Origin: Pseudomonas sp. TCU-HL1 | GTDB taxonomy: Bacteria > Pseudomonadota > Gammaproteobacteria > Pseudomonadales > Pseudomonadaceae | Reading direction: 5' to 3' | DNA length: 64,000 nucleotides | Assembly (NCBI RefSeq): GCF_001708505.1 | Contig: NZ_CP015992.1 | Coordinates: 4,278,001 to 4,342,000 of the forward strand | Part shown: one piece after another, positions 27,201 through 32,459 of the stretch | How positions within the stretch are numbered: the first letter of the stretch is position 1 | How the letters are laid out: the number at the start of each line of letters is the position of its first letter | Notes under the pieces: generated by a model | Databases searched by the model: none | What the model saw: only the letters and a program-made list of their open reading frames with translations | Told to the model about the DNA's origin: nothing | Translations under genes and position numbers: made by a program

Positions 27201-29962
27201 GCGCCGCCCATCACGGTGTCATTGCCGTAGCCACCCTCCAGCAAGTCATTGCCGCCGTCGCCATAGAGCGTGTCGTCGCCGTCGCCGGAGATGATGGTGT
27301 CGTCGAGCGCGGTACCGCCGAGCACCACATGGTCCTCACCGGTGTAGCGCAGGTAATTGGTTTCAATCGCGGCCGTGTGGGGATCATCGCGGATCACCAG
27401 CGGGGTGACTTCCACTCCGTTGATGACAATGCCGCCGGTGGGGTCGTCGCGACCGGTAGCGCCCAGGCCAGTGTGCTGGGCGGTCTGGTTGACCTCCAGG
27501 GTCCAGGTCGGGGTCGAGAAGATTGCGTTGGGCAGGTGGGTGACGTCGGTATTGAGCATCACCAGTTTGGCGAAGGAGTTGTTCTCCAGCTCGGTGCCGA
27601 AGTTCATCCCTGCGGTGCGCGACAGGTAATAGAAGCGGTCGCCGTTCTGCAAGGCCTCCAGCTGAGTCTCGAAGACGAAATTGAAGGTCGAGCCCAGCAT
27701 GCCGCCGAAGGGCATCTTCTCTTCGGCCAGGCCGCCGATCCAGAAGTCGATGTTGTTCAGGCCCGACTCGCGGGTGGCCCAAGTGCCGGTGCTGTTGAGG
27801 AAATCCAGGCGATCGGCGGGTGCACCCGCGCCGCCCAGCACCAACAGGCTGGCGGCGACGCGCTTGGCGTCCAGGGTGGTGGCGGCGGCGACGCTCGCGT
27901 GAGTGCCGTAGGCCGCGATGAAGTTGATCAGCGACTCCGGATGCTTCAGGTGATCCATCATGTCGACCCAGCTCGTATAGGGCTTGAGCTGTTCGTCGCC
28001 GGTCATCCGGTAGAACTCTGTACGCGCGGCGTTCAGGGACGGGATGCCGGCATCGCGGCCACGGGAGAGGTTCAGCACCGCCAGGTCCAGCGGCAGGCCC
28101 ACCAGGTTGTTGCGCAGGGCTTCGGTGACGAACTCGTCGATCTCGTTGCCCACCTGGCGGGTAACCCCGCGCACGATGGCGCCGGCCGCCGCTGCCGGGT
28201 CGACGCCGCTGTCGGCGAAGGCCAGGGGGTTGAGGAAGGCGGCGATCAGGCCGATCTCGCTGCTGACGAAGTTCGGGTCCAGCCGGTCGATGGTTTCGGT
28301 CAGCATCGAGTGGCCGAAGCGGTAAACCGTGTGGGCGAACTCGGCGACGATCGAGGCGTCGATGGTGGTGTCGTAGCCACTCGGCGCCAGGAACTCGTCC
28401 ACCTGGGGCTGGATGGCGCGGGCGAACTCTTCGAACACCAGGTGCTGGTACTGCATTTCGGTGCCGAACTTGGCCGCCTGGAACAGGCGCTCGCCGTTCC
28501 ATTGCAGGGTCGACAGGTCGGCGGGAACGGCCACCACCGGCACCAGCAACCACTGGTTGAGCACCGTCACATCACCGGCCGCGGCCGACCCCAGCGCAAG
28601 CTCCTTGGTCTGCTCCACCAGGCGGTTGTGCTCGGAGTGGAAGATGTGGTGCACCGTGGTCAGACCTATGTTCTCGTTAACCCGACCGTCGCCGGCGATG
28701 TAGTGCGCGTCGAGCAGTTCATTGTCGTAGGTGCCGGCTTCACCCAGGCCCAGCGCGGTATCGGTATCGGCGTCCAGCGGTACGCCGGTCTGGGAGTCCA
28801 GCGGGTTGGCGGCATGGGCGATATCGATGAGAAACTGGTGGCCGGTGCTGACGGCGTTGGCCAGGGAAATGGGCGCGGCGGGGTTACCTTCCACCAGGCT
28901 GCCATCCTTCATCACCACCTGCGGGAAGCCGTTCGGTCCCTTGATGAAATTGCCGTAGGCATCGGTGGCCAGCAGCGGCACGTCGGACACGTTGGCGTCG
29001 GTCAGGTTGATCCCGAGAATGTCGCGGGCCTGGGCCTTGACCACGGCCCAGGTGGCCATGCCGCCAAGTTCCACGTCATCGGCGGTGCCGAAGCGGCCGT
29101 CGACGCCCAGGTTGCGGTTGGTGATCAGCCGGCCAGTGGCTTGCGGGTCGCCGTTGGCATCCAGCGCGTAGGCGCGCAGGAACACCTGGTGCGAGGGGTG
29201 CGAACTGTAGGTCTGGTTCTGGTCGACGAAGGGCGAGGTGGTGTTCTGTGCTTCGTGCTGGGTGTCGTCGGCGGTGCCCAGGATGCCGTCCGCGCCAGGC
29301 CCGGTGAACTGGGTGGCGCGAGTCAGGAGCATGAAGTTGGTCGGGCTGCCCGGCACGAAGAGCGGGTCATCCGGCTGCAGCGGAACGAACACGACATCGT
29401 TGCCACCCTTGGTGACCAGGTCCAGGCCGTGGTCGAAGAATTGCCCGAAGAAGGTCATCCAGGAGTTGAACGGCGCTGTCAGCCCTGCGTCCGGGGCGAC
29501 GTTGGGGATGAACAGCGTGGGGGTGTCGTCGAACGTGCCGAACACGCCGTCCAGACCGGGGCTGGTTACGGTGGCCGAACCGGGGGTCTGCGCGGCGGCG
29601 GCCACGGCAGCCGGGTTATTGGCCGTCATGTCGACGATCAGGTTGCTGATGATGCGTGGCTGGGCGTCGAACACCGTGCCGGTGGTCTGCGCATAGCTGG
29701 TGAGCTGGGTGCCGGGAATGAAGGGATTGTCGCCAGCAGTGCGGAACACCGGGGCCAGCAAGCGCGGGAAGATGTTGTCCGCAGCACCGAATGCGGTCTG
29801 GTCGGCAAACAAGTTATTGAACGAGCCATCGAGGGTGCGCAGGCCAAAAGGCACCTGCACGTTGGGTAGCAGGTCACGAAGGTCCTGGCCGGAAGCGTGG
29901 GCTTCGGCGATGAGAATCTGCTGAAGGATGAAATCCAGGTCCGACAGGTTGAAGTTGGCCAT
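18530..29962 (-). CDS. Giant secreted double heme peroxidase with RTX repeats, paralogue 2 (MopA-like)
   Basis: A 3810-residue protein with the same plan as paralogue 1. Peroxidase domain 1 has GQFFDHG near residue 175, GDGRVNENI near 430 and YRFGHSML with the proximal His near 550. Peroxidase domain 2 has the same motifs near 1635, 1870 and 2010. RTX blocks and Ig-like spacers follow each domain, and the final ~908 residues are the same as in paralogue 1. The N-terminal ~2900 residues are clearly diverged: for example 'GLTAPFNSWMTFFGQ' here against 'GLSAPFNAWFTFFGQ'. No signal peptide is visible; type I secretion is expected. The start ATG 29962 has AGGAAT upstream, in a segment (GTCGGA..TGAGGAA) shared with paralogue 1. 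Likely extracellular peroxidase or Mn(II) oxidase; the substrate is not shown by sequence. Confidence 0.88.
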   Translation of the reverse strand: MANFNLSDLDFILQQILIAEAHASGQDLRDLLPNVQVPFGLRTLDGSFNNLFADQTAFGAADNIFPRLLAPVFRTAGDNPFIPGTQLTSYAQTTGTVFDAQPRIISNLIVDMTANNPAAVAAAAQTPGSATVTSPGLDGVFGTFDDTPTLFIPNVAPDAGLTAPFNSWMTFFGQFFDHGLDLVTKGGNDVVFVPLQPDDPLFVPGSPTNFMLLTRATQFTGPGADGILGTADDTQHEAQNTTSPFVDQNQTYSSHPSHQVFLRAYALDANGDPQATGRLITNRNLGVDGRFGTADDVELGGMATWAVVKAQARDILGINLTDANVSDVPLLATDAYGNFIKGPNGFPQVVMKDGSLVEGNPAAPISLANAVSTGHQFLIDIAHAANPLDSQTGVPLDADTDTALGLGEAGTYDNELLDAHYIAGDGRVNENIGLTTVHHIFHSEHNRLVEQTKELALGSAAAGDVTVLNQWLLVPVVAVPADLSTLQWNGERLFQAAKFGTEMQYQHLVFEEFARAIQPQVDEFLAPSGYDTTIDASIVAEFAHTVYRFGHSMLTETIDRLDPNFVSSEIGLIAAFLNPLAFADSGVDPAAAAGAIVRGVTRQVGNEIDEFVTEALRNNLVGLPLDLAVLNLSRGRDAGIPSLNAARTEFYRMTGDEQLKPYTSWVDMMDHLKHPESLINFIAAYGTHASVAAATTLDAKRVAASLLVLGGAGAPADRLDFLNSTGTWATRESGLNNIDFWIGGLAEEKMPFGGMLGSTFNFVFETQLEALQNGDRFYYLSRTAGMNFGTELENNSFAKLVMLNTDVTHLPNAIFSTPTWTLEVNQTAQHTGLGATGRDDPTGGIVINGVEVTPLVIRDDPHTAAIETNYLRYTGEDHVVLGGTALDDTIISGDGDDTLYGDGGNDLLEGGYGNDTVMGGAGDDIISDAGGDNRMEGGDGNDVIVVGNMMAGGAGNLILGGNGKDFIATVEDMSTTFGGQGDDFIYSAKTSLPPTGNEGDDWIEWGTQDGAPGDNFAPLLADNVIGHDVFIGGGGFDEMIGEGGDDIFVGSDAQDKMDGMSGYDWVTYKNDNIGVTVDLALAAFLGIGEVGDHIAFPVAQSPASIFDRFAEVEGLSGSGFADILRGDDVDPTTIVDHGGATGGALTNLDLITGLRAFLGDQARVGADAILGTADDLVDTFIGGNIILGGGGSDIMEGRGGNDLIDGDLWLNVRISVRANVDGSGPEIATFDSMVDLIPRMLDHTYNPGQLVAVRELLNGGTAFDTANYQGLASEYSVVANADGSFTVTDSVAGRDGIDRLTNVERIQFSDATQVLVAGLNAEPVGSLSIADSNGGTLQVGDFLTVSAAGVTDADNPGAITNVTYVWQVERNPGTGVFEDIIAAPAGDLAFQSANGLRYRITPDVAGLAIRVKGIYEDAHGVTEQVFSAPTVAVDPFTPPPPTTAVDPGPAITASGPGVQLVRSDLDFILNQIRIAEAHANGADLLSLVPNVRASAGLRTVTGEFNNLLNFSGIDQSQFGAADNAFPRLLPAEFTNGQADPNFPITNTNYNSSTSVVDTAPRTISNLIVDQTNNNPAAVAAAAGTDGSTLVTSPGLDGLFGTADDQQVNFIPNEMPDAGLTAPFNAWMTFFGQFFDHGLDLVTKGGSGAVFIPLQLDDPRFVAGSPTNFMVLTRATQVGGVPGQNENTTSPFVDQNQTYSSHPSHQVFLREYISTPTGPKATGELITNRNLGADGEFGTSDDVDIGGMATWAVVKAQARDVLGINLTDANVFDVPLLATDDYGNFIKGPNGFPQVVFPGPDGVAGTGDDVLVEGNPAANGGLGINLAGAVGTGHQFLIDIAHAADPSAAPGLVRDNDGVINSQAGVPQPAGTYDGDLLDAHYMAGDGRVNENIGLTAVHAIFHSEHNRLVEQTKTTVLASNDVAFINEWLLTPVTTFPTTPAEIAALQWNGERLFQTAKFGTEMQYQHLVFEEFARTIQPNVDPFFAPTQVYDVNLDPSIVAEFAHTIYRFGHSMLTETVDRFDANFNPVTVDPLHPTNDQQLGLIAAFLNPLAYAASGLTPEDATSAIVRGVTRTVGNQIDEFVTEALRNNLVGLPLDLAALNIARGRDTGVATLNHARAQFYEATGDSNLKPYVSWADMVMHLKHAESLINFIAAYGTHADIVGATTLADKRAAATAIVLGGASAPADRLDFLNSTGAWATLETGLNLVDFWIGGLAEKVTPFGGMLGSTFNFVFENQLEKLQDGDRFYYLERTAGLNFNAELEGNSFSKLIMANTHATHLPGIVFLTPAFTLEVNPLLQHTGLGVSGRDDPLGDNPLLPLVDRDNPATAGADTNYLLYRGPDHVVLGGSANNDILRSSEGDDTLYGDGGNDRLDGGYGNDFINGGDGDDIITDVGGDDNIKGDNGNDVIQGGNGVNLILGGFGQDFIITGEDASEAFGGQGNDFILGSKANEQDMGNEGDDWLEAGTSDGAPGDNFDPAGNDPIAGNDVYIGSGENDKFNAEGGDDIMVGSAGQGDRYIGASGYDWATFKNDALGVTIDLTDRFFDQPVAPGSGASVLTRFDFVEGLSGSAHGDVLRGDDADPTTLPTAGAKGSVLTNIALISGLQDFLNQMLGATSGAPVTFFDGGNIILGGSGGDIIEGRGGNDLIDGDKWLNVRISVRQNVDGTGPEIASFNSMTEMVSKMVNGTYNPGQLVIVREILQGSNDFDTAVFSGSAGEYDISAPDANGVITVTHNLIDAAGNIIGIGVDGIDRLHGIERLQFADQVFSVDQPLLAAATPNSASVGTPRFSDLTPAAGQTLSVELGDLVDPDNSASGGEITGPVSYYWQVETAAGSGLYVDIVGVAAGEVARTVGTSFQPTADLAGLRLRVMAVYQDAKGVLETAFSLPTEPVVVAGDSAINNLPVGAVTLSDTTPTATHALSANIAFTDADGFDPLSVSYQWQADGINIDGATSASFTPIAPDHVGKHLRVLVSYTDALGNPELVISAASTVVGRVITGTPGVDVLDAADSTTAGADELFGLAGNDTLNGGAGPDRMTGGLGNDTYIVDNADDVAVELLNEGTDTVRTSLLNHGLGANVENLTFTGTGNFTGSGNGLNNVLTGGAGNDTLEGGAGNDSLIGGAGIDTATYASATAGVTVDLGIATAQATGGAGSDTLSGMENLVGSAFNDVFRGNVGTNVLTGGAGNDILSAGDGNDILDGGAGSDIMGGGIGNDVFLVDAGDTVAEGVGGGTDEVRTSLLNYQLLANFEILTFIGSGNYVGTGNGLDNTLRGDVGDDTLSGLGGNDRLFGGNGSDSLIGGVGNDLLDGGTGIDTMAGGVGNDIYVVNHLSDGVTELAGQGVDEVRTALGSYSMAAVANVENLTFSGTGNFSGTGNAQANVLAGGSGNDTLDGGAGNDTLVGGAGNDTYRVDTVGDNTVEGVNRGTDLVISTAASYTLLANVENGRLERAVGGTLQGNVLNNNLQGDIGNDLLRGLEGNDILGGLEGNDQLSGGDGDDTLQGGAGTDSLGGGIGNDRLDGGTGADLMNGSLGNDTYVVDDVADTVVEGVGGGTDLVQTSLASYTLNSNVNLENLTFIGSGPFSGTGNAQANVITGGSGDDSLFGGAGNDTLNGGDGADTLDGGLGNDRMVGGNGNDTYRVDSVADVIVETATGGLDTVLATSNYTLGANLESLSYVGIGNATLIGNDLGNALVGGVGNDSLSGGAGNDRLEGGAGNDSLDGGTGNDVFVFGAAGFGLDQIAAGFDADPLNGQDLLDISGLGITAATFVASVSIAAQGANTLVSIGTDSITLVGVASANVDQTDFILAT

Positions 29963-30163
29963 TTTGCTGATTCCTCAATTCCGACTGAGCAGGGGCGCGC
30001 GCCATGGCAGCAAGGACAGGGCTCCACGCTTTGACTTGACTTCGGGATTTGGGGGATTAGATGACGCCTACCTTGAAGCGACGCTGGTGCTAGCGCGATT
30101 CATGCTCTTCAGCAGGAGGTTCTATCCCTGACGGTGCCGGCAATGCGACGCCGACACCGGGGG

Positions 30164-30253
30164 TCATCGCCCCGGCGGACCGTGAAATTCGGAAAGGTGC
30201 AATGCGACGGGCGGGATCGCCCCCAGAAATGGAACTCGCGAAACAGTGCTCAT
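30164..30253 (-). CDS. Conserved small upstream ORF (29 aa) in the leader of peroxidase gene 2
   Basis: ATG 30253 (minus strand) follows AGGGAG with a 6-nt spacer. The 29-residue product starts 'MSTVS', has 'IPPVALHL' in the middle and ends 'FHGPPGR'. Start, central PV and C-terminal HGPP are shared with the 30-residue ORF of the neighbouring leader, and the stop codon is again 201 nt before the giant ORF. The surrounding leader DNA is much less conserved than the spacing. Function unknown; not a family I recognise. Confidence 0.5.
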   Translation of the reverse strand: MSTVSRVPFLGAIPPVALHLSEFHGPPGR

Positions 30254-30256
30254 GAC

Positions 30257-30268
30257 GTTCTCCCTAGC
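30257..30268 (-). promoter_or_regulatory. Conserved leader 12-mer, copy in gene 2
   Basis: Transcript-sense GCTAGGGAGAAC, identical to 18059-18070, providing the Shine-Dalgarno of the upstream ORF and placed 78 nt after the -10 hexamer, as in gene 1. Confidence 0.6.
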
Positions 30269-30346
30269 TTTGATTGTTTCCCGGCTAAGGCTGCAGCGCC
30301 CTCACGATGCAGCCGCTCCAATGCGAAACAATTTCTTACACATCTG

Positions 30347-30375
30347 ACTAAAGGTTCGGCCAGAAACACTGTCAA
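30347..30375 (-). promoter_or_regulatory. Sigma-70-type promoter of peroxidase gene 2
   Basis: On the minus strand TTGACA (30375-30370), a 17-bp spacer and TTTAGT (30352-30347), with the same geometry as before gene 1. The predicted leader is about 380 nt. A further inverted repeat lies upstream at 30435-30456. Confidence 0.72.
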
Positions 30376-30434
30376 GCGACCGTCATGGCGGCTATTTTCA
30401 CCCTCGACAACACTTCAACTTACTGTTTTATATT

Positions 30435-30456
30435 GAATTTATTATGAAATAAATTC
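30435..30456. promoter_or_regulatory. AT-rich palindrome upstream of peroxidase gene 2
   Basis: GAATTTATT-ATGA-AATAAATTC, perfect 9-bp arms around a 4-bp spacer, centred about 70 bp upstream of the -35. It may be an activator or repressor operator, or part of an AT-rich silencer-binding patch. The regulator is unknown. Confidence 0.4.
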
Positions 30457-30911
30457 TTACAAAGATGAGAATACGTGGCACTCCGGATCCATCCACACCC
30501 CACTTAAGGGGTCATCACAACTGCCTGAAATACCCATTCTAGAGCCATCCAAGCAGATACCTTCCGTTAATCCGCTGTTTGCCACCGCCCGGAAGAGCCC
30601 TCCCATGGCTTGCAAAACACGCGATTCAGTGAGTCAAAAAACCGTGATTTTTGCCTGATGTGCCCGGTGGGGGACGGGAGGGTCCGTAGAGTGGCCTCGA
30701 AGTACAGGCGCAGCATGTAATCCTTATCGCCACCGGCGATAACTCCATGAGAAATCATCCCTTTCCTTTATCAGAAAGCCATGCGCTGCTTCTGCTGAGG
30801 AAAAATGCACGGAATTCGACGACCGTCAGTTCGCCAAAGGCCCGCCACCTGATACAACAGGGGCGGGCCCTGGAATCGGCCCGAACCACCAGAGGAACCC
30901 GTAGTACTCCT

Positions 30912-31571
30912 ATGGCCGGCAGCTCGCTCGACACGTCTTTCACGCCGTACCCACCCCTGCTCGATCAGCCGGTGCAGCTCACTCGCGCCGAATTGCTCGC
31001 CTCCCTGGACACCACCATGGCCCGCCACCGGGGTGGGCCGGTCTGGTTGTTCGCCTACGGTTCGCTGATCTGGCGGCCGGAGTGCCCGACCCTCGAGACC
31101 CGCCGCGCGCGCATCCACGGTTATCACCGCGGCCTTTACCTCTGGTCGCAGATTCATCGCGGCACGCCGGAAACCCCGGGCCTGGTGCTTGGCCTGGATC
31201 GCGGCGGTTCCTGCGCCGGCTTTGCCTACCGCCTGCCGGAAGAGCAACTGGAAGAGCACCTGTTCGCCCTCTGGCAACGAGAAATGCCCGATGCGGCCTA
31301 TCAGCCCAAATGGCTCAATTGCCAGTTGACGGGCGGCTCGAAGGTGCAGGCCCTGGGCTTCGTGTTGCGCCGCAACATCTCCTGCTACGCCGGTGCCCTG
31401 CCGGATCACGTCCTGCGCCAGGTGTTTGACAGTGCCAGCGGCCACTACGGCACCACGCGCGACTACGTCGAGAAGACAGTGAGCATCCTGCGGGCCCACG
31501 CCATGCCTGATCGCAAGCTGGAAGAAGCCCTGGTGCGCTGCTGCAAACAGGGTGCGTTGAGCTTCAGCTGA
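30912..31571 (+). CDS. chaC: ChaC-type gamma-glutamylcyclotransferase (glutathione-specific)
   Basis: From ATG 30912 the product is 219 aa, the usual ChaC length. The signature nucleotide-like loop 'WLFAYGSLIW' lies at ~45-54, followed by 'RARIHGYHRGLYLWS'. A 'LWQREM' segment probably carries the catalytic Glu, and 'GTTRDYVEKTV' is typical of the C-terminus. ChaC enzymes cleave cytosolic glutathione to 5-oxoproline and Cys-Gly. An upstream in-frame ATG (30747) would add 55 residues of unlikely composition, so I prefer 30912, although its Shine-Dalgarno is weak. It appears to be a single gene. Confidence 0.87.
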   Translation: MAGSSLDTSFTPYPPLLDQPVQLTRAELLASLDTTMARHRGGPVWLFAYGSLIWRPECPTLETRRARIHGYHRGLYLWSQIHRGTPETPGLVLGLDRGGSCAGFAYRLPEEQLEEHLFALWQREMPDAAYQPKWLNCQLTGGSKVQALGFVLRRNISCYAGALPDHVLRQVFDSASGHYGTTRDYVEKTVSILRAHAMPDRKLEEALVRCCKQGALSFS

Positions 31572-31716
31572 TCGCGCCGTGCCAAGGGCTCACGGCTTCG
31601 CGCGACATTCTCCCTACTCGCCAACACGAAGATTCGGACAAGGCGCTTGCCTTGAACCCTTACAAGGCGTCTGGGTAGCTTTCTAAGCCCTCCAGCCGCC
31701 CCGAGCGACCCCGCGC

Positions 31717-31989
31717 ATGACGACCCCGCACCGTTTTCCCACCCTGGAAGACTTCCCCGACGACGTGCTGGATGTGCGCGCCGACTCCAGCCCCGAAGTC
31801 TGTCGCCGTCTCGGCGACTATCGATTGGTACAGGTGTCCCGCCTGATCGAGCGCCTGCGCCGCGAACAGGAAACCGGTAGCGCCGGCCACCTGCGCCAGG
31901 AGGCCCTGCTGGCGGGAATGGAAGCGCTGCTGATGGATGCCCATCTGATGTACGCCCGCGCTCGCGGGGCATTCGAGGGCAATGCGTAG
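31717..31989 (+). CDS. Hypothetical protein, 90 aa
   Basis: A small acidic protein with a helical centre ('RLVQVSRLIERLRREQE') and a C-terminal helix ('LLAGMEALLMDAHLMYARARG'). No signal peptide, membrane segment or metal motif. Codon use is like the neighbours and the length is stable to a clear TAG at 31987-31989, so I take it as real. I do not recognise a functional family. It stands between chaC and the convergent nirD, closed by a large palindrome. Confidence 0.6.
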   Translation: MTTPHRFPTLEDFPDDVLDVRADSSPEVCRRLGDYRLVQVSRLIERLRREQETGSAGHLRQEALLAGMEALLMDAHLMYARARGAFEGNA

Positions 31990-32002
31990 TGGCATGTAGG
32001 GG

Positions 32003-32066
32003 GTAGGGTGCGCCATGCGCACCAAGTGCCTGCTGACCAATCACTGGTGCGCGCGGCGCACCCTAC
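32003..32066. repeat. REP-like palindrome between convergent genes
   Basis: Left arm GTAGGGTGCGCCATGCGCACCA (32003-32024) and a right arm (32045-32066) complementary to it at 20 of 22 positions, with a 20-nt centre. It resembles the dispersed Pseudomonas 'GTAGGGTGCGCC' palindromes. Between two convergent genes it could stop transcription from both sides. Confidence 0.65.
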
Positions 32067-32084
32067 CGGCTCAAATTCGTCGCT

Positions 32085-32459
32085 CTATCCAAGCAACCCT
32101 ATCTCCACCACATCCCCCGCAAGGCGCACCGGCCAGACCCGCAACTGTTGCTCCGGGAACTCCAGGCAGGTGCCGTCCTCCAGACGGTAATGCTGCTTGT
32201 ACAGCGGCGAGGCGATCACCAGGTCGCCTCCCAGGTGGCCGACGATGCCGCGGCCAATGACGTTGGCGCCGGCCAGCGGGTCGTGGTTATCCACCGCGAA
32301 CAGCTGCTGCCCCTCCGCCGCATCGGGCAGGTAGAACAGCGCAACCTGGGCGCCGTCGACCCAGGCCACCACGCCCGAATTGGGCACCAGGTCCTGGCGG
32401 GCGCACAGCGCCTGCCAGTGTTCGGATACGTCGATACGTTGTGCGCTCTGCTGGGCCAT
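32085..32459 (-). CDS. nirD: NirD, small subunit of assimilatory NADH-dependent nitrite reductase
   Basis: A 124-residue Rieske-like protein of the NirD group, with 'ALFYLPDAAEGQQLFAVDN', 'DPLAGANVIGRGIVG' and 'VIASPLYKQHYRLEDGTCL', typical family landmarks. As in most NirD proteins the cluster-binding Cys/His pairs of true Rieske proteins are absent. Its ATG overlaps the nirB stop codon (ATGA), so the two are translationally coupled. With NirB it forms the cytoplasmic enzyme that reduces nitrite to ammonium. Confidence 0.92.
   Translation of the reverse strand: MAQQSAQRIDVSEHWQALCARQDLVPNSGVVAWVDGAQVALFYLPDAAEGQQLFAVDNHDPLAGANVIGRGIVGHLGGDLVIASPLYKQHYRLEDGTCLEFPEQQLRVWPVRLAGDVVEIGLLG

Larger units (their letters stand above)
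29963..30911. other. Intergenic region between peroxidase gene 2 and chaC
   Basis: Holds the leader, upstream ORF and promoter of peroxidase gene 2. Transcript-sense CAGGGA at 30130-30125 is at nearly the same distance from the start as in gene 1. From about 30460 to 30911 I see no convincing gene. An open frame continuous with chaC runs from 30747, but its translation before 30912 is not protein-like. Confidence 0.5.

Noticed and set aside
30370..30383. Possible FleQ box at the -35 of peroxidase gene 2.
   Set aside because: Only about 8 of 14 positions match the consensus; not above what GC-rich promoter DNA gives by chance.
30747..30911. Upstream extension of the ChaC reading frame.
   Set aside because: The extra 55 residues do not resemble ChaC N-termini and the family length fits the start at 30912.
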